A stretch of DNA of 64,000 nt from Ramlibacter sp. WS9 (GCF_003797765.1 NZ_RKMB01000001.1:554942-618941), one strand, 5' to 3'; counted from the first letter of the stretch, positions 1-9,525 are shown. Notes: a model not told the origin generated them from the letters alone. Made by a program: numbers and translations.

Positions 1-2
1 AC

Positions 3-551
3 TGGACAGCGGTCGTCTCCAAGATCCGCGCGGCCAAGCCGGATGCGCTGATCAGCTCCACGGCGGGCGGCGCGCCCAATGTCTCGCTGGCCAAGCAGCT
101 CAAGGCGGCTGGGCTCACGATGCCCTACGGCAACCTCGCGATCGACGAAGGCACGGCCAAGGCCATGGGCGACACGGCCACAGGCCAGCTCCTGTCGGCG
201 TCATACCTCACGGGCATCGATACGCCGGAGAACCAGGGCTTCCTGAAGAAGATGATGGTGAAGTTCGGCGCCGACGTGAAAGCGCCCAACGAGCTGTCGG
301 TGCCGCAGTACGAAGCCTTCTTCCTTTACAAGGCCGCCGTCGAAAAAGCCAAGTCCACAGATACCGACAAGGTCGTGAAGGCGCTGGCGGAGGCCACCTT
401 CACCGGCCCGCGCGGCCTGGTGCAGATGAACAAGAGCCGGCACACGCCGCTCGCCATGCGGCTCGGCCAGGTGCGCTCCGACGGTTCCATCCGGATCCTG
501 GAGACCTTCGCCAGTGTCGATCCGGGCGCGCAGTGCCCCAACATCAAGTAA
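3..551 (+). CDS. ABC transporter substrate-binding protein, C-terminal part
   Basis: The reading frame is open from the left window edge and ends at 551, so only about the last 180 residues of a periplasmic binding protein are present. The visible part (WTAVVSKIRAAKPDALISS near the edge, then FGADVKAPNELSVPQYEAFF) fits the Leu/Ile/Val- or urea/amide-type family 1 binding fold. A permease starts 32 bp downstream, followed by permease/ATPase and ATPase genes on the same strand, so it is the receptor of that importer. The downstream asparaginase and AmiC/AmiR genes suggest an amide or amino-acid ligand, but the ligand cannot be read from the sequence. Confidence 0.85.
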   Translation, partial: WTAVVSKIRAAKPDALISSTAGGAPNVSLAKQLKAAGLTMPYGNLAIDEGTAKAMGDTATGQLLSASYLTGIDTPENQGFLKKMMVKFGADVKAPNELSVPQYEAFFLYKAAVEKAKSTDTDKVVKALAEATFTGPRGLVQMNKSRHTPLAMRLGQVRSDGSIRILETFASVDPGAQCPNIK

Positions 552-583
552 GACGGAATACGCATGGCTAGCCGGAGACGCAT

Positions 584-1417
584 ATGGCCCTGATACTGGA
601 TTTTTTGACGACGGCCGCCATGCTGTTCATCGTGACCGCGGGGCTGACGATGATCTTCGGCGTGATGAAGATCGTCAACTTCGCGCACGCTGCATTGCTT
701 ACGCTCGGCGGCTACGTGGCCTTCACCGTCACGCAGCTCGGGCTCGATCCGTGGTGGAGCTGGCCGCTGTCGCTTGTCTGCGGCGCGGTGGTGGGCATGG
801 CCGTCGAACTGCTCATCGTGCGCCCGCTGTACAAGCGGCCCCTCGACGCCATCCTGGCGACCTGGGGCCTGGGCATCGTCATCGGGCAGCTGATCGTCAT
901 GGCCTTCGGACGTGACATCAAGTTCGCCGGTGCGCCGCTGCAGGGCACATGGTCGCTGGGTGGCATCGACTACTCGGCGTACCGGCTGCTGCTGATCCCG
1001 CTCGCGCTCGGCTTGTGCCTCGCGCTGCACGCCTTGCTGAACGGGACGCGCTTCGGCGTGAAGACGCGGGCCGTCATCATGAACGAAGAACTCGCGAGCA
1101 GCCTGGGCATCAATTCCGCGCTGGTGCGCTTCGCGACGTTCAGCGTCGGCGCCGGCCTGGGCACGTTCGCGGGCACGGTCATCACGCCGCTGTCGAGCCT
1201 CGACCCGATGATGGGCGTGCCCTGGCTCGTGAGCGCCTTCATGCTCGTCATGGTGGCCGGCCATTCCGCCAGCAGCCTGCTTCTGACGTGCGCCGTGTTC
1301 GGGGCCTGCCAGGTGCTCGTCAGCACCTACACCAGCCCGGTGCTCGGTGGCTTGACCATTGCGCTGCTGGCCGCCATCACCCTGCGCATCCGCCCCAAGG
1401 GATTTGCCCGTGACTGA
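584..1417 (+). CDS. branched-chain/urea-type ABC transporter permease (LivH-like)
   Basis: The 277-residue protein is hydrophobic throughout, with about eight membrane segments, and opens with a LILDFLTTAAMLFIVTAGLTMIFG-like helix followed by MKIVNFAHAALLTLGGY, typical of LivH/UrtB inner-membrane permeases. The start at 584 follows the upstream receptor gene closely. The last 8 bp overlap the next gene, indicating translational coupling. It should form the heterodimeric channel with the permease half of the following fused protein. Substrate is inferred only from the operon (amide/amino acid). Confidence 0.9.
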   Translation: MALILDFLTTAAMLFIVTAGLTMIFGVMKIVNFAHAALLTLGGYVAFTVTQLGLDPWWSWPLSLVCGAVVGMAVELLIVRPLYKRPLDAILATWGLGIVIGQLIVMAFGRDIKFAGAPLQGTWSLGGIDYSAYRLLLIPLALGLCLALHALLNGTRFGVKTRAVIMNEELASSLGINSALVRFATFSVGAGLGTFAGTVITPLSSLDPMMGVPWLVSAFMLVMVAGHSASSLLLTCAVFGACQVLVSTYTSPVLGGLTIALLAAITLRIRPKGFARD

Positions 1418-3227
1418 TTCATCCACAACCGCCGCCGCGATCATGCCGCCCAGACTCAAACCGCTGTTCACCGGCAATCGCAGCCTCACCGGCCTTCTGC
1501 TCGCGGGCGTCCTGCTCGTCGCCGCCGGCCCGCTGGTGTTCGACACCTACCTGTTGAACATCCTCATCAAGGCCTTCTTCTTCGCCATGGTCGCCGTCAC
1601 GGTCGACGTGCTCTGGGGCTACACGGGCTATCTCACGTTCGGCCAATCGGCCTTCTTCGGGATGGGCGCGTACGCGGCCGGGCTGGTGTTCACGCACCAG
1701 GGCTTTTCCACGGCCACAGTGCTCGCCGGCCTGACGCTCGCCATCGTCGTGCCCGCGGCCTTCGCGCTGTTCGTCGGCTGGCTGTCGTTCTACCGCGGCG
1801 CGTCGCCGTTCTTCGCCACCGTCATCTCGCTGGTCGTCCCCATCGTCGCGTCGCAACTGCTGCTGTCGGGCGGGCAATGGACGGGATCGAGTTCGGGCCT
1901 GACGGGTTACCCAACCTTCGAATGGTCGCTGGAGGCCTGGTATTGGGTCGCAGGCACGGCCTTGCTCGCCATCGGCGTGCTGGCCTGGCTGCTGGTCAAC
2001 AGCGACGCGGGCCGCGTCCTCGCGTCCATCCGGGACAACGAGTCGCGCTGCGCCTACCTCGGCATCAGCGTGTCCAAGGTCAAGATCATCGCGCTCGTCG
2101 CCGCCAGCACCGTGGCGGGCATGGCGGGCTTCGGCTATGCCTCGTTCAGCGGCGCTGTCGCGCCCGAGCTCTCCGGCTTCGTGCTGGGCACGGAGCTGAT
2201 CATCTGGGTGGCGCTGGGCGGACGCGGCACTTTGTGGGGGCCGTTGATCGGCGCGATCCTGATCAACGTGGCGACGGCCTATCTCAGCAGCAGCATGCCT
2301 TTCGTGTGGCAGCTGGTCCTGGGCAGCGCGTTCGTGCTCGTGATCGTGCTGTTGCCCGCGGGCCTTGTCCCCATGCTGCTGGCGCCGCTGGGCCTGGAAT
2401 CCGCGGGCCGCAATGCACCACGGCTGGTCGGGCGGGAAACGCGCCCGCTGGACAGCGGCGCGCAGCTGGAACCCGCGCTGGTAATGCAGGACGTGGCCAA
2501 GAACTACGGCAGCCTGAAGGTGCTGCAAGGCATCAACCTGCAGGCGAGTGCCGGGGAACTGGTCGGCTTGATCGGCCCCAACGGCGCGGGCAAGACCACG
2601 CTGATGCGCTGCATGAGCGATGGACAGGAACGCTCGGCCGGCGTGGTGCGCCTGTGCGGCAACGACATCGGGCTGAAGCCGCCCGAGGCCTGCGTGCGGT
2701 ACGGCCTGGGGCGCAAGTTCCAGAACGCCAACATCTTCGAATCGCTCACCGTGGCCGAGTGCCTGCGCATGGCGACGACGGCCACGCATCGGCCCTCGTT
2801 GTTGCGGCGCGCGGACACGCTGGTGCTGCCCGCCTACGCACTCGAAGTGGCGCACACGACAGGCCTGGACCGCAAGCTGGGCGTGGAGGCCAAGGACCTC
2901 TCGCACGGCGAGCAGCAGGCGCTGGAGCTGGCGATGGTGCTGGCCCTGGAGCCGCGCATCGTGCTGCTGGACGAGCCCACGGCGGGCCTGACCAAGACCG
3001 AGCGCACGCAGATCGGCCAGGTGCTGTCCGCACTCGCGCGCAAGCACAAGCTGTGCTGCCTGCTGGTCGAGCACGATCTCGATTTCGTGGAAGAGGTGGC
3101 TACCCGCATCGTGGTGCTGCATCAAGGAGCTATCGTCATGGAGGGCAGCTTCGATGAAGTGGTGAGTTCTCAACTGGTGCGCAGCATCTATGCGGGCGCG
3201 CCCGGGCATGGCGGAGGGGCGGCATGA
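1410..3227 (+). CDS. fused ABC permease-ATPase (LivM-LivG type)
   Basis: This 605-residue protein joins an N-terminal LivM-like permease (about residues 20-330; WGYTGYLTFGQSAFFGMGAYAAG is cut here to its key part GYLTFGQSAFFGMGAY) to a C-terminal ATPase (about 355-600) with Walker A GPNGAGKTT, an LSHGEQQ signature and Walker B VLLDEPTAG. Such fusions are known in this family. I chose the GTG at 1410 because AAGG lies just upstream and the ORF then overlaps the previous stop by 8 bp. An ATG at 1444 is a less likely alternative. The stop overlaps the next start by 4 bp (ATGA). Confidence 0.88.
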   Translation: MTDSSTTAAAIMPPRLKPLFTGNRSLTGLLLAGVLLVAAGPLVFDTYLLNILIKAFFFAMVAVTVDVLWGYTGYLTFGQSAFFGMGAYAAGLVFTHQGFSTATVLAGLTLAIVVPAAFALFVGWLSFYRGASPFFATVISLVVPIVASQLLLSGGQWTGSSSGLTGYPTFEWSLEAWYWVAGTALLAIGVLAWLLVNSDAGRVLASIRDNESRCAYLGISVSKVKIIALVAASTVAGMAGFGYASFSGAVAPELSGFVLGTELIIWVALGGRGTLWGPLIGAILINVATAYLSSSMPFVWQLVLGSAFVLVIVLLPAGLVPMLLAPLGLESAGRNAPRLVGRETRPLDSGAQLEPALVMQDVAKNYGSLKVLQGINLQASAGELVGLIGPNGAGKTTLMRCMSDGQERSAGVVRLCGNDIGLKPPEACVRYGLGRKFQNANIFESLTVAECLRMATTATHRPSLLRRADTLVLPAYALEVAHTTGLDRKLGVEAKDLSHGEQQALELAMVLALEPRIVLLDEPTAGLTKTERTQIGQVLSALARKHKLCCLLVEHDLDFVEEVATRIVVLHQGAIVMEGSFDEVVSSQLVRSIYAGAPGHGGGAA

Positions 3228-3931
3228 TGCATCCGGCACTCCAAGTCAGCGGCCTCACCAGCGGCTACAAGTCGTCGGTGGTGCTGCGCGACCTGTCGCT
3301 GGTCGTCAATGCGGGCGAAGCGCTGGCGCTGCTCGGCAAGAACGGCATGGGCAAGTCGACGCTGCTCAAGTCCATCATGGGCTTCCTGCCCAAGCGGCAA
3401 GGCGTCGTGCGCCTCGGCGCGCACGACATTTCGCGCATGGCGCCGCATCGCATCTGCCGTGCCGGCCTGGGCTACGCGGCGCAGGAGCAGGCGCTCTTTG
3501 CCGACCTGAGCGTGAGAGACAACCTCTCGCTCGGCCTGGACAAGGAAGAAGCCTTCGACGAACGCTTCGAACCCGTTGCATCGCTGTTCCCGGTGTTCAA
3601 GAGCCGCCTCAAGCAGTTGGCCGGCTCGCTTTCGGGCGGCGAGCAGAAGATGCTGCTGGTGGCGCGAACGCTGATGGCGCGGCCTGCGGTGATGCTGTTC
3701 GACGAGATCACCGAAGGGCTGCAGCCCACGGTGATCCAGGCGATCGCCACCGCGCTGAAGTGGGAGCGCAAGGAGCGGGGCACCGCGATGCTGCTCGTGG
3801 AGCAGAACGTGGGCTTCGCGCTCGATGTGGCCGACCGCTACCTGGTGCTGAAGCAGGGCGAAGTGGTGGACGACGGCAGCACCGCGCACGAAACCGCGAC
3901 CGGCAAGATCCTGCAGCACCTGAGGGTCTAG
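3224..3931 (+). CDS. ABC transporter ATP-binding protein (LivF-like)
   Basis: The 235-residue ATPase has Walker A GKNGMGKST, the signature LSGGEQKML and Walker B VMLFDEITEGLQP. LivF/UrtE proteins are the second cytoplasmic ATPase of this importer class and pair with the ATPase half of the preceding fusion. Its ATG overlaps the upstream stop (ATGATG context), so the two ATPases are translationally coupled. The asparaginase-like gene begins 2 bp after the stop. Confidence 0.9.
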   Translation: MMHPALQVSGLTSGYKSSVVLRDLSLVVNAGEALALLGKNGMGKSTLLKSIMGFLPKRQGVVRLGAHDISRMAPHRICRAGLGYAAQEQALFADLSVRDNLSLGLDKEEAFDERFEPVASLFPVFKSRLKQLAGSLSGGEQKMLLVARTLMARPAVMLFDEITEGLQPTVIQAIATALKWERKERGTAMLLVEQNVGFALDVADRYLVLKQGEVVDDGSTAHETATGKILQHLRV

Positions 3932-3933
3932 CC

Positions 3934-4935
3934 GTGTTGCAAGCCGTTCGCCCATCCTTGCCAGTCTGCCAGCTCATCGCGACGGGAGGAACCATTGCGA
4001 TGAGGAAGGACCCGAGCAGCGGTGCGGCCGTGCCCGCCCTGTCCGGGGAAGACCTGATCGCCGCCGTGCCGGGCCTGGAGGGCCTGGCGGCCGTCGAGCT
4101 GCTCAACTTCTCGAACGTGCCGTCCGACTACATGGACCCGACGCGCTGGGTGGCCCTTGGTCGCGTCGTGGAGCGCGAACTGCAGCGGCCGGGCATCGCC
4201 GGCGCGGTGATCTCGCACGGCACCGACACGCTTGAAGAGGCGGCCTGGTTCCTCGACCAGACACTGGAGACCGACAAGCCCGCCGTAATCGTCGGCGCGC
4301 AGCGCAACGCCTCCGAGCCGGACTTCGATGGGCCGCGCAACCTGGAGGCGGGTATCCGCACCTGCATCGCATCGGCCGCGCGCGGGCGCGGCGTGCTGGT
4401 CGTCATGAACGACAGCATCCATTCGGCCCGGCACGTCACCAAGAGCCATACGAGCGCGGTGCAGGCCTTCGAGTCCGGCGAGGCCGGAATCGAAGGTTTG
4501 GTCGAAGGCGGGCAGGTTCACTTCTACCGACCGGCCGCGAACCGCAAGCCGATCCCGCTGCGATCCGAGCTGCTGCCCCGGGTGGACATCGTCCCCATGT
4601 ACGCGGGCGCCGACGGTTCCCACGTGCAATCGGCCGTGCAAAGCGGTGCGAAAGGCGTCATCATCGAAGCACTGGGGCTCGGGAACGTGAACATGGACAT
4701 GTACGCCGCCATCGTCGAAGCCATCCGCGCGCAAGTCGTCGTGGTCATTGCCTCGCGCTGTGGCCGGGGCCGCGTCCGTCCGGCGTACGGGTTCGAGGGC
4801 GGCGGCCACAGCCTTCACGAAGCCGGCGCGCTGTTCGCGGGCGACCTCAGTGCGCGCAAGGCGCGGATTTCCACCATGCTCGCGTTGCAGGCGGCGATGG
4901 CGCCGGCGGAAATGCAAGCCCATTTCAACAGCTAG
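3934..4935 (+). CDS. asparaginase-family amidohydrolase
   Basis: The 333-residue protein carries both signatures of bacterial asparaginase/glutaminase: ATGGTIAMRKD near the N-terminus (first catalytic Thr) and SHGTDTLEEAAWFL (second Thr with the Asp of the TDT motif). I place the start at the GTG at 3934, right after the ATPase stop, because the first beta-strand and TGGTIA motif begin a few residues later. The longer open frame upstream is only a shadow of the ATPase gene. No signal peptide is seen, so it should act in the cytoplasm on imported amide. Exact substrate is unknown. Confidence 0.85.
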   Translation: MLQAVRPSLPVCQLIATGGTIAMRKDPSSGAAVPALSGEDLIAAVPGLEGLAAVELLNFSNVPSDYMDPTRWVALGRVVERELQRPGIAGAVISHGTDTLEEAAWFLDQTLETDKPAVIVGAQRNASEPDFDGPRNLEAGIRTCIASAARGRGVLVVMNDSIHSARHVTKSHTSAVQAFESGEAGIEGLVEGGQVHFYRPAANRKPIPLRSELLPRVDIVPMYAGADGSHVQSAVQSGAKGVIIEALGLGNVNMDMYAAIVEAIRAQVVVVIASRCGRGRVRPAYGFEGGGHSLHEAGALFAGDLSARKARISTMLALQAAMAPAEMQAHFNS

Positions 4936-4948
4936 CCATCAAGCGCAT

Positions 4949-6091
4949 ATGGACACGCAAACTCCTTCCGACACCGGCTGGCGCATCGGCATCTTGTTTT
5001 CGCGCTCGGGCGCGACGGGCGTCACCGAGTCCGAGCACTTCTTCGGCACCGCCTTGGCCATCGAGGAGATCAACGCTGCCGGTGGCGTGCTGGACCGGCC
5101 GCTCGTGCCCACCGCCTACGACCCCAAGGGCGACTCCGACGAGTACCGGCGCCTGGCCAGCAAGCTGCTGGTCGAAGACGAGATCAACGTCATCTTCGGC
5201 TGCTCGCGTTCGTCGAGCCGCAAGGCCGTGCTGCCCGTCATCGAGCGCAACAACGCGCTGCTGTGGTATTGCTCGTTCTACGAAGGCTTCGAGTACTCGC
5301 CGAATGTCATCTACACCGGCGCCGTCCCCAACCAGAACAGCGTGCAGCTCGCGGCTTACCTGCTCCAGCATCGCGGCAAGCGCTTGTTCCTGGTCGGCGC
5401 CGACTACATCTATCCCCGCGAGTCGAACCGAATCATGCGCGACGTGGTGGAGCAATACGGCGGCGAAATTCTCGACGAGCTGTACCTGCCGATCGAGGCC
5501 GGCCGCGAGGAATTGCTGGACGTCATTCGCGCCATTCGCGAGGCGCAACCGGATGTTGTCTTCTCGACCTTGGTGGGCCAGTCGGCGCGCCTGTTCTACC
5601 AGCTGTACCGCGAGAACGGTATTGATCCGAAGACCATCCCGATCGCCAGCCTTTCCATGGCCGAAGAGGAGATCCGCCTGATCGGCCCGGCCCTGTGCGA
5701 GGGGCACATCACGTCAGCGACGTACTTCTCGTCGCTCAAGAACGAGAGCAATGCGCGCTTTCGCGAGCTGTGGGCGAAACGCTTTGGCGACCGGCCGACG
5801 AGCACTTGGTCTGAGATGGCCTATTCGCAGGTGCACTTGTTTGCGCGCGCGCTGCAGCGGGCCGGCAGCCTGGACAGGCGAAAACTGGTCGAGGCCGCGC
5901 GGGCTGTGCAGTTCGATTCACCGGAAGGCATCATCTCGGTGGACCCGGAGAACAACCACTGCGCGTTGACGCCGCGCATCGGGGTGTGCAAGAGCGATGG
6001 CGAATTCGACGTGGTGTGGGAAAGCAACGCGCCGGTCAAGCCCGAGCCCTACCTCACCACCTTCGGCTTCACGGAGTTCTGGTTGCGCTGA
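4949..6091 (+). CDS. amiC: AmiC-like amide-sensing regulator
   Basis: The 380-residue protein has the periplasmic-binding-protein fold of AmiC/FmdD/UrtA (GILFSRSGATGVTE, EINAAGGVLDRPLVP, IFGCSRSSSRKAVLP) but no signal peptide. This is what distinguishes the cytoplasmic sensor AmiC from true transport receptors. In Pseudomonas, AmiC sequesters AmiR until an amide binds. The ANTAR-domain AmiR gene follows after 2 bp, supporting this assignment. The gene begins at the ATG at 4949, 13 bp after the asparaginase stop. Confidence 0.85.
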   Translation: MDTQTPSDTGWRIGILFSRSGATGVTESEHFFGTALAIEEINAAGGVLDRPLVPTAYDPKGDSDEYRRLASKLLVEDEINVIFGCSRSSSRKAVLPVIERNNALLWYCSFYEGFEYSPNVIYTGAVPNQNSVQLAAYLLQHRGKRLFLVGADYIYPRESNRIMRDVVEQYGGEILDELYLPIEAGREELLDVIRAIREAQPDVVFSTLVGQSARLFYQLYRENGIDPKTIPIASLSMAEEEIRLIGPALCEGHITSATYFSSLKNESNARFRELWAKRFGDRPTSTWSEMAYSQVHLFARALQRAGSLDRRKLVEAARAVQFDSPEGIISVDPENNHCALTPRIGVCKSDGEFDVVWESNAPVKPEPYLTTFGFTEFWLR

Positions 6092-6093
6092 TC

Positions 6094-6735
6094 ATGAGCT
6101 CGAACCTGCGCCGCCTCTATGAAGACCTACGCAGCATTTGCGTGGTTGTGATCTATCCGCCCGGCGAAGACCGCGACGTGGTGGTGCAGCAACTGCAGCG
6201 CATCGGCTGCCGCCTGAAGCTCGTCTGGCCTTTCCCGGCCGAGCCGCCGAAGGACGCGGACGTGATCTTCTTTCGAGTGTCGCAAGAGCTCGAAGGCAAC
6301 ACCGGTTGGTCAGCCACCGCGGTGAACGCCGCGTTCGTCGCGTTGTCCGACTACGAAAGCCCGACGACCTTGAAGCTGCTGCTGGACACGCATGCCCACG
6401 GCGTCATCACCAAGCCGTTCCGTTCTGCCGGCATCTTCAGCACGCTCGTGCTCGCGCGTTCGTCGCACAGCTTCCAGGAGCGGCAGCAGGGCAAGATCGA
6501 CAAGCTGGAAGCGACGATGAAGTCGCGCAGGCAGATCGAGAAGGCCATCCGCGTGCTGATGGACAGCCAGAGCATGAGCGAGACGCAGGCCTATGAGCAC
6601 ATGCGGTCGAAGGCGACGAACCTGCGGATCACGGTGGGCGAGGTGGCGACCATGGTGACCGAGGCGCACGAGACGATGGAGCGTCTGGGCATCGGCAGCC
6701 CGGCCGGCGCAAAGGGCGCGAGCAGGAAGCCTTGA
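6094..6735 (+). CDS. amiR: AmiR-like ANTAR-domain transcription antiterminator
   Basis: The 213-residue protein has an N-terminal pseudo-receiver domain, a coiled-coil linker near residues 130-150 and a C-terminal ANTAR RNA-binding domain (IEKAIRVLMDSQSMSETQAY then LRITVGEVATMV). ANTAR proteins bind paired hexaloop hairpins in leader RNA to prevent termination. As the partner of the preceding AmiC it should control this operon, but its RNA target would lie in the operon leader, left of the window. Confidence 0.88.
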   Translation: MSSNLRRLYEDLRSICVVVIYPPGEDRDVVVQQLQRIGCRLKLVWPFPAEPPKDADVIFFRVSQELEGNTGWSATAVNAAFVALSDYESPTTLKLLLDTHAHGVITKPFRSAGIFSTLVLARSSHSFQERQQGKIDKLEATMKSRRQIEKAIRVLMDSQSMSETQAYEHMRSKATNLRITVGEVATMVTEAHETMERLGIGSPAGAKGASRKP

Positions 6736-6897
6736 AAGGCGTTCGGTAAGCGCAGCGCGGCAAGGCAGCAGCGTTACAACTCCTATCCATTCCTTGACCA
6801 CGTTCTCCTCCAGTTGGAGGATGCGCCCGCTTGGCGAGACCGCGCAGAGTGGCTTGCCATTGAACAAGCGACTTGACGGGGGGATGAAAAAGTGGCG

Positions 6898-6912
6898 CCC
6901 ACCTCTGGTGGG
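6898..6912. other. short hairpin after amiR
   Basis: CCCACC-TCT-GGTGGG forms a perfect 6-bp stem about 160 bp after the amiR stop and about 100 bp before the protease gene. There is no T-run behind it, so it could be a weak terminator or a leader structure. The rest of 6736-7010 shows nothing else recognisable apart from the strong AAGGAGGT ribosome-binding site at about 6999. Confidence 0.3.
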
Positions 6913-7010
6913 TCCCTTGCCCGTCAAAGCGCCGGCGCCACAAAACGCGGTGCCTGAATGGCGATAGCACGCATCTTGTGCGTTCCACCATTGTTACCAA
7001 GGAGGTCATC

Positions 7011-9401
7011 ATGAACCAGGAAGTAACCGGCAAAAAACTGCAGCGCGAAACCGTTCGCGGCGCGCCCATGCGACCCATGAGCGGCGACGCGATGAAAGGG
7101 GGCCGGCCATCCGGCATGGCAGTGGTCCGGCTCGTGGGCGAAGCGAGCGGCATCGGAAAGGACAAGGCGGCGGACACGCTCGCCGAGCAGGCCAAGCTGT
7201 ATCAGTTGAAGGGACTGGCCCATCTGCTGGACAGCGCGGGCTCGCCGCATTCCCACCGGCTGGTGCATTCGATCCCCGCCGAGAAGCTGCTGGAGATGGA
7301 GCGCGAAGCGGCGCAGACCAAGTATCCGCCGCTGCACAGCCTGACGCAGTATTGGCGGCTGGACCTGCGCGAACTCGCCCGCGACCAGGTCAGCCGCCTG
7401 ATCGAGTCGCTGTCGTCGTTGCCGGAGGTGGACAAGGCATGGGAAGAGCCGCTTTCCACCTTGCCGCTGGTGACGCCGGGCGATGACGCGTACAACGCCG
7501 GACAGGACTACCAGGACGCCGCGCCGATGGGTATCGACGCCCGCTGGATGTGGACGCAGCCCAACGGCGAGGGCACCGGCATCGGCGTCGTCGACGTCGA
7601 GGGCGGCTGGCGCGTGACGCACGAGGACCTCGTGGCCAAGGCGCCCACGGTCATCCACGGTGTGCAGTACGCAAGCTGGGAGGACCACGGCACCGCGGTG
7701 CTGGGCGAGATCGTCGCCTCGGACAACATGGCCGGCGTCGTGGGCTCCGCTCCCTCGATCAGTTCTGTCAGGATGAGTTCGATCTACGATGCCGGTGGCG
7801 TCCAGCACGTCACCGACGCGCTCGCGGCGGCCGTGGCGGCGATGTCGGTCGGCCAGATCATGTTGATCGAGTTGCAGACTGCGTTCCTGCCCGTCGAGAC
7901 GCTCGATGACCGGCTCGACGTGATCCGCCTCGCCACGGCGCGCGGCATCATCGTGGTCGAGGCCGCGGGCAACGGCGACAGCGATCTCGACGCGTGGAGC
8001 ACCGGCGGGCTGCAGCGGCTCAATCGCGCGTCGCCCAACTTCGTGGACTCGGGCGCCATCATGGTCGGCGCCTGCGTGTCCACCGTGCCGCACGACCGCT
8101 GGTGGGCTTCCAACTTCGGCAGCCGCATCGACTGCTTCGCCTGGGGCGAGAACGTCACCTCTACCGGCTACGGCGACCTGGACAACGGCGGCGGCAACGC
8201 CGACAGGTGGTACACCGACACGTTCCAAGGCACCAGCAGCGCCTCGCCGATCATCGTCAGCGCGGCCGCGCTGGTGCAGTCCAACTACCAGGCGGCGACC
8301 GGCACACTGCTGTCGCCGGGCCAGATGCGTTCGCTGCTTTCCAACCCGGCCACCGGCACCGCGCAGGGCGGCGGCGTGGCGGGCGCGATCGGCGTGATGC
8401 CCGACCTGAGCGCCATCGTGCCCACGCTGGGCGTGCTGTGCGACATCTACCTGCGCGACGCGGTGGGCGACACAGGCGCCATTCCCTGGGGCGGGTCGAT
8501 CTCCGGTAGCCCCGACGTCATCGTGCGCCCGTCGCCCGTGGCCGACCCGCAGCTGACCTACGGCGAAGGCAGCGGCACGGAGAACTCCGCAACGTTGGGC
8601 TACGAGGTCGAGTCGGGGCAAGAGAACTCCATCTACGTGCGCGTGCGCAACCGCGGCGGCGCAGCGGCGGCCAACGTCGTGGCGACGGTGTACTGGAGCG
8701 AAGTGGCAACGCTGATCACGCCTTCGACGTGGAACCTGATCGGCACCGTGACGCTGCCCACGGTTCCTGTCGGCGACGTGCTGACGGTGTCGCCGCGCCT
8801 GGCCTGGCCCAACGCGGGCATTCCCGGCATCGGCCACTACTGCTTCGTCGCCACGCTGCAGACCCCGACCGACCCGGCGCCGCCGACGCCCGGGCCGCTG
8901 GACTGGGCATCGTTCCAGGACATGATCCGCGCCCACAACAACGTCACGTGGCGCAACTTCAACGTCATCAACGACCTGCCGGATGCGCCCAACGCCACAC
9001 CGTCATTCGCCTTCAAGATGGCCGGCGCGGACGACCGGGCGCTGCCTTTCGCTTTCGAGATCGAGCGCAAGTTGCCGGCCGACGCGGTGCTTGAACTCGA
9101 AGGTCCCTTGGGCTTGCTCGTGGGCCTGAAGGGTGAGAACCCGTGGAAGATCGTGCGTGGCAAGAAGAACGAAAACGCGCGCCTCGTCCTGCCGACGCTC
9201 CCGCGCATCAAGCTGGAGCAGGTGCGCATCCCGCGTGGCGGCCGCATCCCGTGCGTGTTCAAGATCCATACGCGCAAGGGAAAGGTAGCCTACGGGCACG
9301 GTGTCGCGATCCGGCAGATGTACCGGGGCGAGGAGGTTGGGCGCATCCAGTGGCAGTTCGCGCCCGAGGCTTGCTTGTGCAACGACAAGAAGAAGCATTA
9401 G
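7011..9401 (+). CDS. S8-family subtilisin-like serine protease
   Basis: The 796-residue protein has a complete S8 catalytic triad: Asp about 195 (GVVDVEGGW), His about 226 (WEDHGTAVLG) and Ser about 409 (GTSSASPII). Residues 1-150 may be a propeptide. Residues 510-640 look like a CARDB-type beta-sandwich (NSIYVRVRNRGGAAAANV), followed by a C-terminal tail rich in basic residues. No signal peptide is evident at MNQEVTGKK, so export would need another route. The ATG at 7011 is fixed by AAGGAGGT about 8 bp upstream; an upstream in-frame ATG lacks one. Confidence 0.85.
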   Translation: MNQEVTGKKLQRETVRGAPMRPMSGDAMKGGRPSGMAVVRLVGEASGIGKDKAADTLAEQAKLYQLKGLAHLLDSAGSPHSHRLVHSIPAEKLLEMEREAAQTKYPPLHSLTQYWRLDLRELARDQVSRLIESLSSLPEVDKAWEEPLSTLPLVTPGDDAYNAGQDYQDAAPMGIDARWMWTQPNGEGTGIGVVDVEGGWRVTHEDLVAKAPTVIHGVQYASWEDHGTAVLGEIVASDNMAGVVGSAPSISSVRMSSIYDAGGVQHVTDALAAAVAAMSVGQIMLIELQTAFLPVETLDDRLDVIRLATARGIIVVEAAGNGDSDLDAWSTGGLQRLNRASPNFVDSGAIMVGACVSTVPHDRWWASNFGSRIDCFAWGENVTSTGYGDLDNGGGNADRWYTDTFQGTSSASPIIVSAAALVQSNYQAATGTLLSPGQMRSLLSNPATGTAQGGGVAGAIGVMPDLSAIVPTLGVLCDIYLRDAVGDTGAIPWGGSISGSPDVIVRPSPVADPQLTYGEGSGTENSATLGYEVESGQENSIYVRVRNRGGAAAANVVATVYWSEVATLITPSTWNLIGTVTLPTVPVGDVLTVSPRLAWPNAGIPGIGHYCFVATLQTPTDPAPPTPGPLDWASFQDMIRAHNNVTWRNFNVINDLPDAPNATPSFAFKMAGADDRALPFAFEIERKLPADAVLELEGPLGLLVGLKGENPWKIVRGKKNENARLVLPTLPRIKLEQVRIPRGGRIPCVFKIHTRKGKVAYGHGVAIRQMYRGEEVGRIQWQFAPEACLCNDKKKH

Positions 9402-9427
9402 GCGGTCAGTTCCCATGACCTGAGTTG

Positions 9428-9452
9428 CCTGGGCCGGCGTAGCCGGCCCAGG
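9428..9452. terminator. hairpin terminator after the S8 protease
   Basis: CCTGGGCCGGC-GTA-GCCGGCCCAGG is a perfect 11-bp stem with a 3-nt loop, 27 bp after the protease stop. No clear T-run follows, so termination by this hairpin is inferred. Confidence 0.6.
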
Positions 9453-9525
9453 CGCCAGCGCTATCGGGGAGAATGCAATCCAGTCCGACGGACTCAGCCG
9501 ATCCAATCCGAACGTCGCATCACTC

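Noticed and set aside
1419..3239. 606-residue minus-strand open frame
   Set aside because: Antisense to the clear permease-ATPase fusion; composition (His/Gln/Arg-rich, no motifs) is that of a high-GC shadow frame.
6924..8936. 670-residue minus-strand open frame
   Set aside because: Antisense to the S8 protease, whose catalytic triad is complete; no coherent features in the antisense product.
7011..9401. S8 protease as a defence or toxin component
   Set aside because: No linked defence or secretion genes; domain order fits an ordinary subtilisin-like protease.
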